DNA of 64,000 bases from an uncultured Rhizobiaceae group bacterium (GTDB lineage Bacteria > Pseudomonadota > Alphaproteobacteria > Rhizobiales > Rhizobiaceae): NCBI GenBank assembly GCA_937930635.1, contig CALHCF010000007.1, forward strand, positions 271,514 to 335,513, in the 5' to 3' direction. Of the stretch, positions 56,541-64,000 are shown piece after piece. Below the pieces are notes generated by a model. That model saw only the letters and a list, made by a program, of their open reading frames with translations, did no database searches and had not been told where the DNA came from. The translations under genes and the position numbers were made by a program. The first letter of the stretch is position 1, and every line of letters starts with the position of its first letter.

Positions 56541-57356
56541 ATGGCCGCCCCCGATCAGATTACCGTCAAACAACTTGCTCGTCTTATTGGCACACCGGAT
56601 TGTCCGGTACTCATCGACTGCTGTATTGATGATGATTTCCATGCCGACCCCCGGCTCATTCCAACCGCGTTCCGGCACCCGTTTGACGACATGGCATCGC
56701 TTGTGCCTCAGCTTCTGGGAAAGCGCGTCATTACCATTTGCCAGAAAGGACTGAAAATAAGCGCAGGCTCTGCAGCCGTATTGCGGGCACATGGGGTCGC
56801 GGCTGAAAATCTTGAAGGTGGAAATTTTGCCTGGCGCGATAGCGGTGAGCCGCTTGTTCCTGTCGCCAGCATCCCGGCTCGAAACTCCAGCGGCCAAACA
56901 GTGTGGGTTACACGTCACCGACCCAAAATCGACCGCATTGCCTGCCCCTGGCTCATTCGTAGGTTCATCGATCCAAAGGCTCAGTTTCTCTTCGTGGCAC
57001 CATCACAAGTTGAGCTTGTTGCCGAAAAATTCGAGGCCACGCCTTTTGATATCGAAAATGTCTTCTGGAGCCACCGCGGTGAAAAATGCACTTTCGACAC
57101 CATGGTCGAAGAATTTTCATTATCGACAGAACCGCTCGAGCGGCTGGCGATGATCGTGCGGGCGGCCGATACCAATCGCCACGAACTGGCACCGGAAGCA
57201 GCCGGCCTCAGGGCCGCGTCTCTTGGTCTTTCACGCATGTATCGCGACGACCTGCAACAACTGGAAGCGGGCATGGCGCTCTATGATGCGTTCTACCGCT
57301 GGGCACGCGACGCCCATACGGAAACCCATGACTGGCCCACTCCCGGCAAAGCGTGA
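56541..57356 (+). CDS. chromate resistance protein ChrB-like with N-terminal rhodanese-like domain
   Basis: The 271 residues have a rhodanese-like domain (about 8-105, with the cysteine in VITICQKGLKISAG) joined to a ChrB C-terminal domain (about 120-265: WVTRHRPKIDRIACPWLIRRFIDP...FWSHRGEKCTFDTMVEEF). ChrB proteins act as chromate-responsive regulators or chromate-resistance factors. A good site (GAGAAGGATG) precedes the ATG, and it is 7 bases upstream of the ChrA-like gene, with which it forms an operon. Confidence 0.9.
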   Translation: MAAPDQITVKQLARLIGTPDCPVLIDCCIDDDFHADPRLIPTAFRHPFDDMASLVPQLLGKRVITICQKGLKISAGSAAVLRAHGVAAENLEGGNFAWRDSGEPLVPVASIPARNSSGQTVWVTRHRPKIDRIACPWLIRRFIDPKAQFLFVAPSQVELVAEKFEATPFDIENVFWSHRGEKCTFDTMVEEFSLSTEPLERLAMIVRAADTNRHELAPEAAGLRAASLGLSRMYRDDLQQLEAGMALYDAFYRWARDAHTETHDWPTPGKA

Positions 57357-57363
57357 GCCTGGC

Positions 57364-58647
57364 ATGACAACCACCAGTCCGCTTTCCACGCCCAGCCTTC
57401 TTGCCGCAACAAAGGTCTGGGCACGAATTGGGATTTTGTCTTTTGGAGGACCAGCCGCACAGATTGCCCTGATGCACCGCGAAATTGTCGAGCACCGAAA
57501 CTGGCTGTCTGAAAAACAGTTTCTCAATGCCCTTTCCTTTTGCATGTTGCTGCCTGGTCCAGAAGCCATGCAACTGGCGACATATGCGGGGTGGCGTATG
57601 CAGGGCACACTCGGAGGGCTGATAGCGGGATTATTGTTCGTGATTCCCGGCGCCATCGTGATGCTGGCACTGGCGGCGGTCTACGCCACGTTTGGTGAAG
57701 TGCCGCTTGTCGACGCCCTGTTTCTGGGCGTGAAAGCAGCCGTCCTTATCATCGTTATTGAAGCGCTGTTGCGAGTGGCCAGAAAGGCGCTCATCCACCC
57801 GATGCATTGGGCTGTCGCGATCTTTGCCTTTGTGGGATTGTTCTTCTTTGCCTTGCCCTATCCGCTGATCATCCTGCTGGCAGCAGCATGGGGATTTTTC
57901 CGTGCCACGACGGAACCGGATACAACGCAATTGCCGTCTGAAAATGCGCGCTCCCTGAAAAGCACCGCGTCTGTTATCCTTCTGTGGCTTACGGTCTGGT
58001 GGGGACCGCTGCTCCTGTTGCGGATCCTCACACCCGACAGTCAACTCAATGCAATAGGTCTTTTCTTTTCAAAACTCGCCGTGGTGACATTTGGCGGAGC
58101 CTATGCCGTGCTCGCTTATATGGGCCAGGACGTGGTGAACAATTCCGGCTGGTTGACGGCTGGCCAGATGATGGATGGGCTTGGCCTTGCTGAAACCACG
58201 CCGGGGCCTCTCATTCTGGTTACAGAATTTGTCGGCTTTCTCGCTGCCCATAAACAGGGAGGCTTCTGGTTTGGGTTTGCAGCCGCCATCGTTACCTTGT
58301 GGGCGACCTTCACTCCCTGCTTCCTTTGGATATTTGCCGGAGCGCCCTACATCGACTGGATTTCCCGGCGGCCCCGCCTGAAGGGTGCATTGTCCGGCAT
58401 CACGGCGGCCGTTGTGGGTGTCATATTGAACCTCTCAATCTGGTTCGCACTCCATGTAATTTTCGGGTCAGTCACCGAAACCACTTATGGGGTTGTTACC
58501 ACCTGGATACCCGACATATCGAGCATAAACTGGCGGGTCGTTGTTTTGACCGCCGCCGCTGCATATCTGATGCTGCTTCGCCACTGGGGTATGCTTCCCA
58601 CTTTGCTCATCGCCTCTGCTGCGGGGGCCATCCTGACTTTGGTTTAG
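57364..58647 (+). CDS. chrA: chromate transporter ChrA
   Basis: From the ATG at 57364 the protein has 427 residues with about ten to twelve membrane helices and the duplicated CHR-domain pattern: FGGPAAQIALMHREIVEHRNWLSEKQF...CMLLPGPEAMQLATY in the first half and FGGAYAVLAYMGQDVV...ADGLGLAETTPGPLILVTEFVG-like in the second. It exports chromate (possibly sulfate-linked). Tandem arrangement with chrB supports the assignment. Confidence 0.93.
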   Translation: MTTTSPLSTPSLLAATKVWARIGILSFGGPAAQIALMHREIVEHRNWLSEKQFLNALSFCMLLPGPEAMQLATYAGWRMQGTLGGLIAGLLFVIPGAIVMLALAAVYATFGEVPLVDALFLGVKAAVLIIVIEALLRVARKALIHPMHWAVAIFAFVGLFFFALPYPLIILLAAAWGFFRATTEPDTTQLPSENARSLKSTASVILLWLTVWWGPLLLLRILTPDSQLNAIGLFFSKLAVVTFGGAYAVLAYMGQDVVNNSGWLTAGQMMDGLGLAETTPGPLILVTEFVGFLAAHKQGGFWFGFAAAIVTLWATFTPCFLWIFAGAPYIDWISRRPRLKGALSGITAAVVGVILNLSIWFALHVIFGSVTETTYGVVTTWIPDISSINWRVVVLTAAAAYLMLLRHWGMLPTLLIASAAGAILTLV

Positions 58648-58654
58648 GGTCGGG

Positions 58655-58733
58655 ATCCGATACGTCAATCGATACTGCAATCGATAGAGGGGGCGATGGA
58701 GGGGTCGATAGTTGGTCGATATCCGATAAACCA
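58655..58733. repeat. cluster of short cGATa repeats between chrA and the MerR gene
   Basis: This 80-base strip contains seven spaced [T/C/G]CGAT[A/G] units, including an exact CAATCGATA...CAATCGATA pair and two GGTCGATA units. It covers the short gap between two convergent genes, with no obvious hairpin terminator. Confidence 0.5.
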
Positions 58734-58741
58734 AACCTGAT

Positions 58742-59128
58742 CTACTGGCTCACACCCAGTTCTGCCAATCGTTCGAAACAGGCCTCTTCCGCGGCATCCA
58801 TCTCCCGCATGGTTTCTTCGATGTCGCGCTGTTTCTGTTCCAGTTCCTGGCGTTTCTCATTGATTTTCTCAATCATGAGACGCATCTGCCCCCCTTCACC
58901 TGTGGGTGCCCTATACATGCCGATAATTTCGCGAATTTCGGCAATCGAGAAACCAAGCCTCTTGCCCCGCAAGATCTGCGTCAGCAACATGCGGTCAGAA
59001 GGTCGAAAAAGCCGCGTACGCCCCCGCCGGACCGGCGTAATCAGCCCCTCATCTTCATAAAACCTGATGGTTCTTGTTGAAATCCCAAACTCTCGGGTAA
59101 GTTCTGTAATTGTATAATATTCACGCAT
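58742..59128 (-). CDS. LiuR-like MerR-family regulator
   Basis: The 128 residues start with a MerR winged helix (YTITELTREFGISTRTIRFYEDEGLITPVRRGRTRLFRPSDRM) followed by a helical dimerisation region with many E, R and Q (EKINEKRQELEQKQRDIEETMREMDAAEEA). The length and GLITPVRRGRTRLF pattern resemble LiuR, which controls leucine/isovalerate catabolism. Ivd and MCC beta in the window make that plausible, but they are not adjacent. A candidate operator lies 70 bases upstream. Confidence 0.75.
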   Translation of the reverse strand: MREYYTITELTREFGISTRTIRFYEDEGLITPVRRGRTRLFRPSDRMLLTQILRGKRLGFSIAEIREIIGMYRAPTGEGGQMRLMIEKINEKRQELEQKQRDIEETMREMDAAEEACFERLAELGVSQ

Positions 59129-59197
59129 AAGTTCTTGCCGGACCGATTTGAAATTAAATACGAAATTCGAAATACCTTGCCGAACTTAGATTATCGA

Positions 59198-59213
59198 TTT
59201 ACGTAAAAGTCAA
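59198..59213. promoter_or_regulatory. candidate LiuR/MerR-type operator
   Basis: The stretch TTTACGTAAAAGTCAA resembles the palindrome expected for LiuR-type regulators (TTTACGT...ACGTMAA) with one mismatch. It lies between the divergent MerR gene and the gene at 59227, next to a ribosome site (AGGGGAATG). Recognition from memory of the consensus; not verified. Confidence 0.3.
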
Positions 59214-59226
59214 TTGAGACAGGGGA

Positions 59227-59838
59227 ATGAAAGGCAGGATGTTGGGCGATCGCCGTTTTTTACGTGTTTCCATGCTCCTCATGTGCTGTTCGGTTTTCAC
59301 GTCTGCAGCAATGGCGGAACCATTTCGTCACAAGTTTGGCGAGCTTAGAGAATATCACAGCCATTGGCTCAGCGTCTGTCCGGACAAGTATGACCAGACA
59401 TCTGCATCCCCCTATCTGACAAGCTGTTGGACTGCCACCTTTTCTGGAAGACCGGGTTTCTTTATGGGCAACCGGTTGTCGATTGAGCGAAACCGGGCAA
59501 GTGGTGTTCTTTCCATAACCTTCACGCCCGATGTTGCAGACCAGATCGATCGGCAACGACCTGTCGAATTTCGTTTCTCTGGTTATGACAGCATCTCGGT
59601 TTTCCCTGGCAGCGGCTATGACAACGAAAGAGTGGGCGACACGGTGGTGGCCAATTCATTTCGCATTCAGCGGCGCGATCAGATTGATCTGCTGGTCAAG
59701 AAAATGCGGGACCGGCGTCACATGATCCTGTCCATCCCCACCAGTGACGGTCTCTTCGCTGACATTCCCTATTCAATGATGGGTGTCGTAAGCTCGATAA
59801 CTTTCATGGAAGAATTCGCCGCACCCGGCCCTTCCTGA
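59227..59838 (+). CDS. secreted protein of unknown function
   Basis: The ATG at 59227 is preceded by AGGGGA. The 203-residue product has a hydrophobic signal region (LRVSMLLMCCSVFTSAAMA) and a mature domain with cysteines in WLSVCPDKY and TSCWTATF. It has no recognised family, though the two-cysteine layout is reminiscent of IalB-type periplasmic proteins. It is divergent from the MerR gene, so it may be part of that regulator's regulon. Confidence 0.6.
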   Translation: MKGRMLGDRRFLRVSMLLMCCSVFTSAAMAEPFRHKFGELREYHSHWLSVCPDKYDQTSASPYLTSCWTATFSGRPGFFMGNRLSIERNRASGVLSITFTPDVADQIDRQRPVEFRFSGYDSISVFPGSGYDNERVGDTVVANSFRIQRRDQIDLLVKKMRDRRHMILSIPTSDGLFADIPYSMMGVVSSITFMEEFAAPGPS

Positions 59839-59882
59839 TCTGCACACGCATCCGCACACGGTCTGGTCGAAAAATCAGATAT

Positions 59883-61286
59883 TCAAATTCCAAACCACCA
59901 GGCTGCCAGACCCAGAAACGCAAAAAAGCCAACCACGTCAGTCACCGTGGTAACGAACACACCCGATGCAATAGCAGGGTCGATATTCATCTTATCAAGA
60001 GCAATGGGAATCAGGATGCCGGACGCGGCGGCAAACACCATGTTCACAATCATTGCCAGGGCGATGACGACACCAAGCGCGATCTGCGAAAACCAGACAG
60101 CGGCAACAATGCCGATCACGACGGCAAAGACAACGCCATTGAGCAGACCAACCAGCAGTTCTTTGCGCACAATCCGCCGCGCATTGTAAGTATCGAGGTC
60201 GCGGGTGGCGAGTGCCCGAACCGCCACTGTCATGGTCTGGGTACCGGCATTGCCTCCCATGGAAGCAACAATGGGCATCAATATTGCCAGAGCCACCATC
60301 TTCTCAATCGTTGCGTCAAAAAGGCCAATGATCAGCGAAGCAATCACCGCGGTAAACAGATTGATGCCGAGCCATGAGACCCGTGATCGCGCGATGGCCA
60401 GAACGTTGTCCGACAATTCCTCATCACCGACACCAGCCAGCCGTTTTATGTCCTCGGCGGCCTCTTCCTGAATAACATCGACCACATCATCAATGGTGAG
60501 CACCCCCACCAGCCGGCCGTTTTCATCGACAACAGGAGCAGACAGCAGGTCATACTGTTCAAACACCTGCGCCGCCTCCTCCTGATCGATTTCGGCATTG
60601 ATCGGATGCGCGTTGGTCTCGTGAATTGTGTCTATCGAAACATCCCGCCCGGCCCGCAACAGGGTGTCGAGTGGAAGAGTGCCTGCCAGTTTGAAATCAG
60701 GTTCAATGGTAAAAATTTCGGTGAACCGCTCAGGCAAGCTTTCCCCTGCCCGCACATAATCAATCGCCTGACCCACGGTCCAAAACGGCGGGACGGCAAT
60801 AAATTCCGTTTGCATACGCCGGCCTGCGGTTTCTTCAGGATAGTCCAGCGACCGGCGCAGCCGAATGCGTTCCTGAAACGGTATTTGTGACAGGATCTCT
60901 TCGCGATCATCCGTCTCAAGGTCTTCAAGAATGAAAACCGCATCATCGGAATCCAGTTCACGAACCGCTTCGGCGACTTTTTCGTTTGGAAGGTTGTCAA
61001 CAATGCCGAGGCGAATAGCCTCGTCCACCTCTGTCAGGGCAGCAAAATCAAAATCAGATCCGGCCAGTTCAACAAAGTGACCGCGCTTCTCCTCGTCCAC
61101 AACCTCAAGAAGGTCCGCAACCTCGGATTCGTGGAGATGGCGGGTAATGCGGCGGATAATGTCAGCGTCGTCGGCATCAATCGCCGCTTCCAGCAGTCCG
61201 GCAATTTCCTCACGCACCACACCATCATCGGTATAGATACCAGAAACGTCGTGGTTCTCTTCAACTTCGGGGGCAGGTTCTTCCAT
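59883..61286 (-). CDS. mgtE: magnesium transporter MgtE
   Basis: The 467 residues have the full MgtE layout: an N-terminal acidic helical domain (about 1-140, ending ILEDLETDDREEILSQIP), tandem CBS domains (about 145-265, with IDDVVDVIQEE), a plug helix, and a five-helix transmembrane part beginning RVSWLGINLFTAVIASLIIGLF with the MPIVASMGGNAGTQTMTVAVRALA pore stretch. It mediates Mg2+ uptake gated by cytosolic Mg2+ and sits alone on its strand. Confidence 0.95.
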   Translation of the reverse strand: MEEPAPEVEENHDVSGIYTDDGVVREEIAGLLEAAIDADDADIIRRITRHLHESEVADLLEVVDEEKRGHFVELAGSDFDFAALTEVDEAIRLGIVDNLPNEKVAEAVRELDSDDAVFILEDLETDDREEILSQIPFQERIRLRRSLDYPEETAGRRMQTEFIAVPPFWTVGQAIDYVRAGESLPERFTEIFTIEPDFKLAGTLPLDTLLRAGRDVSIDTIHETNAHPINAEIDQEEAAQVFEQYDLLSAPVVDENGRLVGVLTIDDVVDVIQEEAAEDIKRLAGVGDEELSDNVLAIARSRVSWLGINLFTAVIASLIIGLFDATIEKMVALAILMPIVASMGGNAGTQTMTVAVRALATRDLDTYNARRIVRKELLVGLLNGVVFAVVIGIVAAVWFSQIALGVVIALAMIVNMVFAAASGILIPIALDKMNIDPAIASGVFVTTVTDVVGFFAFLGLAAWWFGI

Positions 61287-61556
61287 AACTCCCGCCTATC
61301 ATATGACGCTACGCCGCCCAATGTGAAGCAAAAGAAAATCGCAAAAAAATGAAACCGCTATAGCCTGCATCCGGTCAGCAAAATCAGACACCATATCAAA
61401 AATTGCCCCTGGTCTTGGAAAGCAGAAGCCGACGCAACGCAAGAGACCCGAGGCCCCTTAGTCGGCCAGACCCGCAGAGAAACAGGGACCGCAATTGTTC
61501 AAAACACCAAAGAACCACAAAGATAAACAATACCTTGCGGCACTGAAAAACGAAAA
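61287..61556. other. intergenic region upstream of the TIR islet, no gene seen
   Basis: The 270 bases left of the repeat copy contain only short spurious frames. No promoter or terminator was recognised. The sequence begins at the MgtE start side and becomes AT-rich near 61500. Confidence 0.5.
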
Positions 61557-61570
61557 TGGTGCGGCCGAGA
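61557..61570. repeat. left copy of tRNA-Leu 3'-end repeat (att-like)
   Basis: TGGTGCGGCCGAGA here equals the tRNA-Leu 3' end at 62855-62868, in direct orientation 1,298 bases apart. The bases beyond (GAACATCCA) resemble the tRNA T-arm (GAACTTCCA) once one base is shifted, consistent with a decayed tRNA fragment. Confidence 0.65.
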
Positions 61571-61781
61571 CGCACCAGAACATCCAATTTTATCACTATT
61601 TTCAGATTGTTAAGAAAAAGGCGCGTTCTAAATGTGAAACGTATTGTGGTGCATACTCGAAAGAATTTCTACTATGTCTCCTCCTTTGAAGAAATTGGTG
61701 GGCAATTACGGGTCACTTATGGCGTACCAACTCCATGTTGTTTACATCTAATATTGAAAATGAGGGTAAGGATTTGTAACA

Positions 61782-62753
61782 TTGAAAGTATTTATTAGCT
61801 GGAGCGGAGAACGTAGCAAATCACTAGCCAATGCAATCAAAGACTGGCTTCCATTAATACTACACTATGTCGAACCGTGGGTTTCAGACAAAGATATTTC
61901 CGCTGGTGAGCGATGGGCACAAACAATCGCGGGCGAGCTTGAAACATCCAATTTTGGTATTCTTTGTATTACACCTGAAAACTTAAGTTCTGAGTGGATT
62001 TTGTTCGAAGCTGGGGCGTTATCAAAATCTATGCAGGACGCCAAAGTCATTCCTCTTCTATTTGGCCTTGAGCTCAGTGAGTTGACAGGTCCACTGTCCC
62101 AATTTCAGGCTCTAAAGGTAGATGAACAGGGTATGTTGGACGCTGCAAAAACAATTAATGAAGTTAGCGATACCAAAGCAGCTGACACAGTTGTCGAAAA
62201 GCTATTCCCCGCACTTTGGCCGGACTTTCAAAAAAGGCTTGAGAAAATTCCAGCGCAGAAAGCAGCCGAAAAACACATGCGCCCACAAAAAGAAATTTTG
62301 GAAGACCTAGTATCTCAAGTTAGGGGGTTAAGTGGTGTAGTTCGCGAGTTCGATGGTGAGCATGGCGACCGTATGCCTCGCAAGTGGGGAAAGAGGTTTC
62401 ATCCGCGAATGCTGGATGAACTGATGCACATCGCTTCAGACGTAGGCGACGATTGGTCACTTGTTTTGATGGCTGGTTACTTGCGAGATCAAATGCCTTG
62501 GTTTTCGGAGGTTCTAATAGAATCTCACCGCGAACTAAAAACAGCCAATCGAAAGCAAGCAGACGAAATTCGCGATCGCTTAATGCATGTAACCAAATCC
62601 GTGTTACACGGTCCACTCGCAGAGATTTTGCACGGTGGGAGCAAGGCACGATACATGTTTGCAGAAGAGCTTCCGTATCTATTAGACCGAGCAATATCTC
62701 GACGGTTTGATCGTATGGATACACCAAACAAGAAAACAAAGAAGCCAATGTGA
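61782..62753 (+). CDS. TIR-domain protein, probable NADase-type effector
   Basis: The 323-residue product starts at TTG (61782) with AAGG about ten bases upstream. The N-terminal TIR domain (about 1-150) has the first strand KVFISWSGERSKSLANAIKDWLP. The BB-loop-like SDKDISAGERWAQTIAGELE and the motif SSEWILFEAGALSK follow; the glutamate of the latter aligns with the catalytic glutamate of bacterial TIR NADases. The C-terminal half is alpha-helical with VREFDGEHGDRMPRKWGKRF and a final basic tail; no domain was recognised. Base composition is more AT-rich than neighbours. Related TIR proteins act in anti-phage defence; here no partner gene is visible. Confidence 0.82.
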   Translation: MKVFISWSGERSKSLANAIKDWLPLILHYVEPWVSDKDISAGERWAQTIAGELETSNFGILCITPENLSSEWILFEAGALSKSMQDAKVIPLLFGLELSELTGPLSQFQALKVDEQGMLDAAKTINEVSDTKAADTVVEKLFPALWPDFQKRLEKIPAQKAAEKHMRPQKEILEDLVSQVRGLSGVVREFDGEHGDRMPRKWGKRFHPRMLDELMHIASDVGDDWSLVLMAGYLRDQMPWFSEVLIESHRELKTANRKQADEIRDRLMHVTKSVLHGPLAEILHGGSKARYMFAEELPYLLDRAISRRFDRMDTPNKKTKKPM

Positions 62754-62770
62754 ATGAAAGAGCATTCATT

Positions 62771-62801
62771 TTGTGGGGCAAGTTTGAAATTTGCCCCACA
62801 A
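62771..62801. terminator. hairpin between the TIR gene and the tRNA-Leu gene
   Basis: TTGTGGGGCAA (62771-62781) pairs perfectly with TTGCCCCACAA (62791-62801) around a 9-base loop. It lies 18 bases after the TIR stop and could also stop transcription of the minus-strand tRNA. There is no long T run on either side. Confidence 0.6.
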
Positions 62802-62854
62802 ATCTAAGAAGACAATAAAACTATCTTTAGTATCATCTATATATCGGAAAAACT

Positions 62855-62868
62855 TGGTGCGGCCGAGA
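62855..62868. repeat. right copy of att-like repeat inside the tRNA-Leu 3' end
   Basis: The terminal 14 bases of the tRNA gene (plus-strand TGGTGCGGCCGAGA) are the partner of the copy at 61557. Confidence 0.65.
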
Positions 62869-62941
62869 AGACTCGAACTTCCACGGGAGTTACCCCACAG
62901 CGACCTCAACGCTGCGCGTCTACCAGTTCCGCCACGGCCGC
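62855..62941 (-). tRNA. tRNA-Leu (anticodon GAG)
   Basis: On the minus strand the sequence folds as a class II tRNA: a 7-base acceptor stem GCGGCCG/CGGCCGC, an anticodon stem CAGCG/CGCTG with loop TTGAGGT (anticodon GAG at 62905-62907), a long variable arm, and T-loop GTTCGAGTC. It ends in an encoded CCA. Its 3' end faces the TIR islet. Confidence 0.95.
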
Positions 62942-63087
62942 AAACCATGTCCCGGACCCGTCACTCAAGGGCGGCACCGGTGGTAGGCCTGAGCGTCTAA
63001 CAACCCCGTATCGGTAAATCAAGCTCTGATTGGCCGTACGCTACCAAGCCTCGCGCATCCCGCATCCTTTGTGCTAGTCCCTCGCGC

Positions 63088-63750
63088 ATGACGACACCGC
63101 AAAACGCCTCCGATACCGTGGAATGGAAGATCAGCGATGCCCCCGTGGCTTACTCTGAGGCGCTTGCGTTCATGGAACAACGTGCAGCTGGCATCGCGAA
63201 CGGCATAGCCTTAGAGTGCATCTGGTTGCTCGAGCATCCGCCGCTCTATACCGCAGGCACCAGTGCCAATCCGGCAGACCTCACCGACCCACACCGCTTC
63301 CCAGTCCACGAGACCGGCCGCGGCGGGCAATACACCTATCATGGACCCGGTCAGCGCGTGGCGTACGTCATGCTGGATCTGAACAAACGGGGCCGCGACG
63401 TTCGAAAGTTCGTAACGTTTCTCGAAGACTGGCTGATCACCACACTCGACCGGTTCAACGTGCGCGGTGAGCGGCGTGCAGATCGAGTCGGCGTCTGGGT
63501 GCAGCGTCCGGATCTGGGGCGGGAAGACAAGATCGCCGCCATCGGCATTCGGTTGCGCCGTTGGGTCAGCTTCCACGGCATCAGCCTGAATGTGGAACCT
63601 GATCTCGAACATTTTTCAGGGATTGTACCCTGCGGCGTCCATGAGCACGGCGTGACAAGCCTCGTGGACTTAGGATTGCCGGTTACGATGACAGATGTGG
63701 ACGTGGCGCTAAGAAATGCGTTCGAAAAAACAATCGAAAAACGATGCTGA
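63088..63750 (+). CDS. lipB: octanoyl-[acyl carrier protein]:protein N-octanoyltransferase
   Basis: The 220-residue enzyme shows [20 protein letters not shown] near 46, [22 protein letters not shown] near 77, the lysine in [20 protein letters not shown] near 150 and the active-site cysteine in [15 protein letters not shown] near 180. It transfers octanoyl from ACP to lipoyl domains, the first step of lipoate synthesis. The neighbouring tRNA-Leu and islet end just upstream. Confidence 0.95.
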   Translation: MTTPQNASDTVEWKISDAPVAYSEALAFMEQRAAGIANGIALECIWLLEHPPLYTAGTSANPADLTDPHRFPVHETGRGGQYTYHGPGQRVAYVMLDLNKRGRDVRKFVTFLEDWLITTLDRFNVRGERRADRVGVWVQRPDLGREDKIAAIGIRLRRWVSFHGISLNVEPDLEHFSGIVPCGVHEHGVTSLVDLGLPVTMTDVDVALRNAFEKTIEKRC

Positions 63751-63806
63751 CAATCCTCGTTTAAACAAGGCATGACTCAAACAATCCGCATAGGAATGGC
63801 AATCAG

Positions 63807-63962
63807 ATGAATACGTTCCTAAATTTCATTTTTTCAAAATTTTCTCGATGGTTGGGAACACGCACGAAGTCAAAATTTGTCAGTTTCCTATTCGGTTTGT
63901 TCATTCTCGGCACTATGGCAGCAATCATGTACATGCGTTGGCACAACCAACAAATCCGATAA
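63807..63962 (+). CDS. 51-residue putative membrane protein
   Basis: The ATG at 63807 has AGGAA about ten bases upstream. The frame encodes NTFLNFIFSKFSRWLGTRTKSK followed by a hydrophobic segment (VSFLFGLFILGTMAAIMYM) and a short basic end, stop at 63960-63962. It is a single-pass membrane protein by layout, 56 bases after lipB. No family was recognised. Confidence 0.45.
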   Translation: MNTFLNFIFSKFSRWLGTRTKSKFVSFLFGLFILGTMAAIMYMRWHNQQIR

Positions 63963-64000
63963 TCCAAACTGTTCCACCTCCCGACGACATCAACCAATCA

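Larger units (their letters stand above)
61557..62868. mobile_element. putative 1.3-kb integrated islet bounded by tRNA-Leu 3'-end repeats
   Basis: The 14-base sequence TGGTGCGGCCGAGA occurs at 61557-61570 and again at 62855-62868 in the same orientation. The second copy is the 3' end (including CCA) of the tRNA-Leu gene. The segment between, about 1.3 kb, is visibly AT-richer than the surrounding genes and holds one convincing gene, a TIR-domain protein. This is the footprint of integrase-mediated insertion at a tRNA 3' end. No integrase is present in the islet, so it is either a remnant or a satellite-like insert. Confidence 0.6.

Noticed and set aside
61396..61596. 66-codon minus-strand frame across the left att-like repeat
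   Set aside because: Crosses the proposed islet boundary and shows no domain; likely chance.
61556..61798. 80-codon plus-strand frame just before the TIR gene
   Set aside because: Begins in the repeat copy and overlaps the TIR start; composition is that of random AT-rich DNA.

Overview
The window looks like chromosomal DNA of an alphaproteobacterium, most likely of the order Hyphomicrobiales (Rhizobiales). The evidence is two BA14K-family proteins (a family typical of Brucella/Rhizobium relatives), a DUF1194 von Willebrand factor A protein, a GlxA-type regulator, a LiuR-like MerR regulator with isovaleryl-CoA dehydrogenase and methylcrotonyl-CoA carboxylase, and a large quaternary-amine ABC permease. 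The genus cannot be fixed from the sequence alone. Coding density is high. Many neighbours are joined by 4-base ATGA-type overlaps, and no insertion sequence, phage or CRISPR array is visible.

Layout. 1-6.9 kb: a GlxA regulator cut by the window edge, a vWA protein, a membrane-bound GGDEF/EAL protein and a dimethylglycine/sarcosine dehydrogenase-like flavoprotein. 7.0-24.8 kb: a large exopolysaccharide locus. It starts with a tight operon (HAD-UbiA prenyltransferase, DprE1-like FAD oxidase, small EamA/ArnE-like transporter, extended SDR, class III aminotransferase, GT-C-like membrane protein) that resembles the mycobacterial decaprenyl-phosphate-arabinose pathway and the Azorhizobium noeC-type genes. 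It continues with a GumC/Wzz protein, a GH10 glycosidase with a Tat signal, a Wzx-like flippase, four glycosyltransferase-like genes and an O-antigen ligase/polymerase. 24.7-31.3 kb: housekeeping and accessory metabolism (SDR, threonine aldolase, MauG-like peroxidase, PhzF, Na+/H+ antiporter, nuclease/phosphatase). 31.3-32.9 kb: a possible small gene and two BA14K proteins separated by clear intrinsic terminators. 32.9-41.8 kb: ilvC, a ketopantoate-reductase-like protein, a glycine betaine/TMAO-type ABC transporter, pdxJ, a DUF3445 haem N-demethylase-like protein and an acyl dehydratase. 41.9-55.8 kb: a RecD-like helicase, a TetR regulator, the MCC beta subunit, a rhodanese, an MscS channel, a 3-methyladenine glycosylase, an aldo/keto reductase, a DUF1624 protein, an SH3-like protein, Ivd, GNAT, HAD, DUF899 and an ArsR-SRPBCC fusion. 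55.9-61.3 kb: an isoprenylcysteine methyltransferase-like protein, chromate resistance (ChrB, ChrA), the LiuR-like regulator, a secreted unknown and MgtE.

61.5-62.95 kb holds the most distinctive accessory element. A TIR-domain gene, AT-richer than its surroundings, sits at the 3' end of a tRNA-Leu(GAG) gene. A 14-base exact copy of the tRNA 3' end, 1,298 bases away and in direct orientation, bounds it on the other side. This is the footprint expected of a small integrase-less islet inserted at a tRNA att site, and its only convincing gene is a candidate solo TIR NADase or defence effector. The window closes with lipB and a small putative membrane protein.

The two signals most worth pursuing are the TIR islet and the polyprenyl-phosphate-pentose-like operon at the head of the exopolysaccharide locus.
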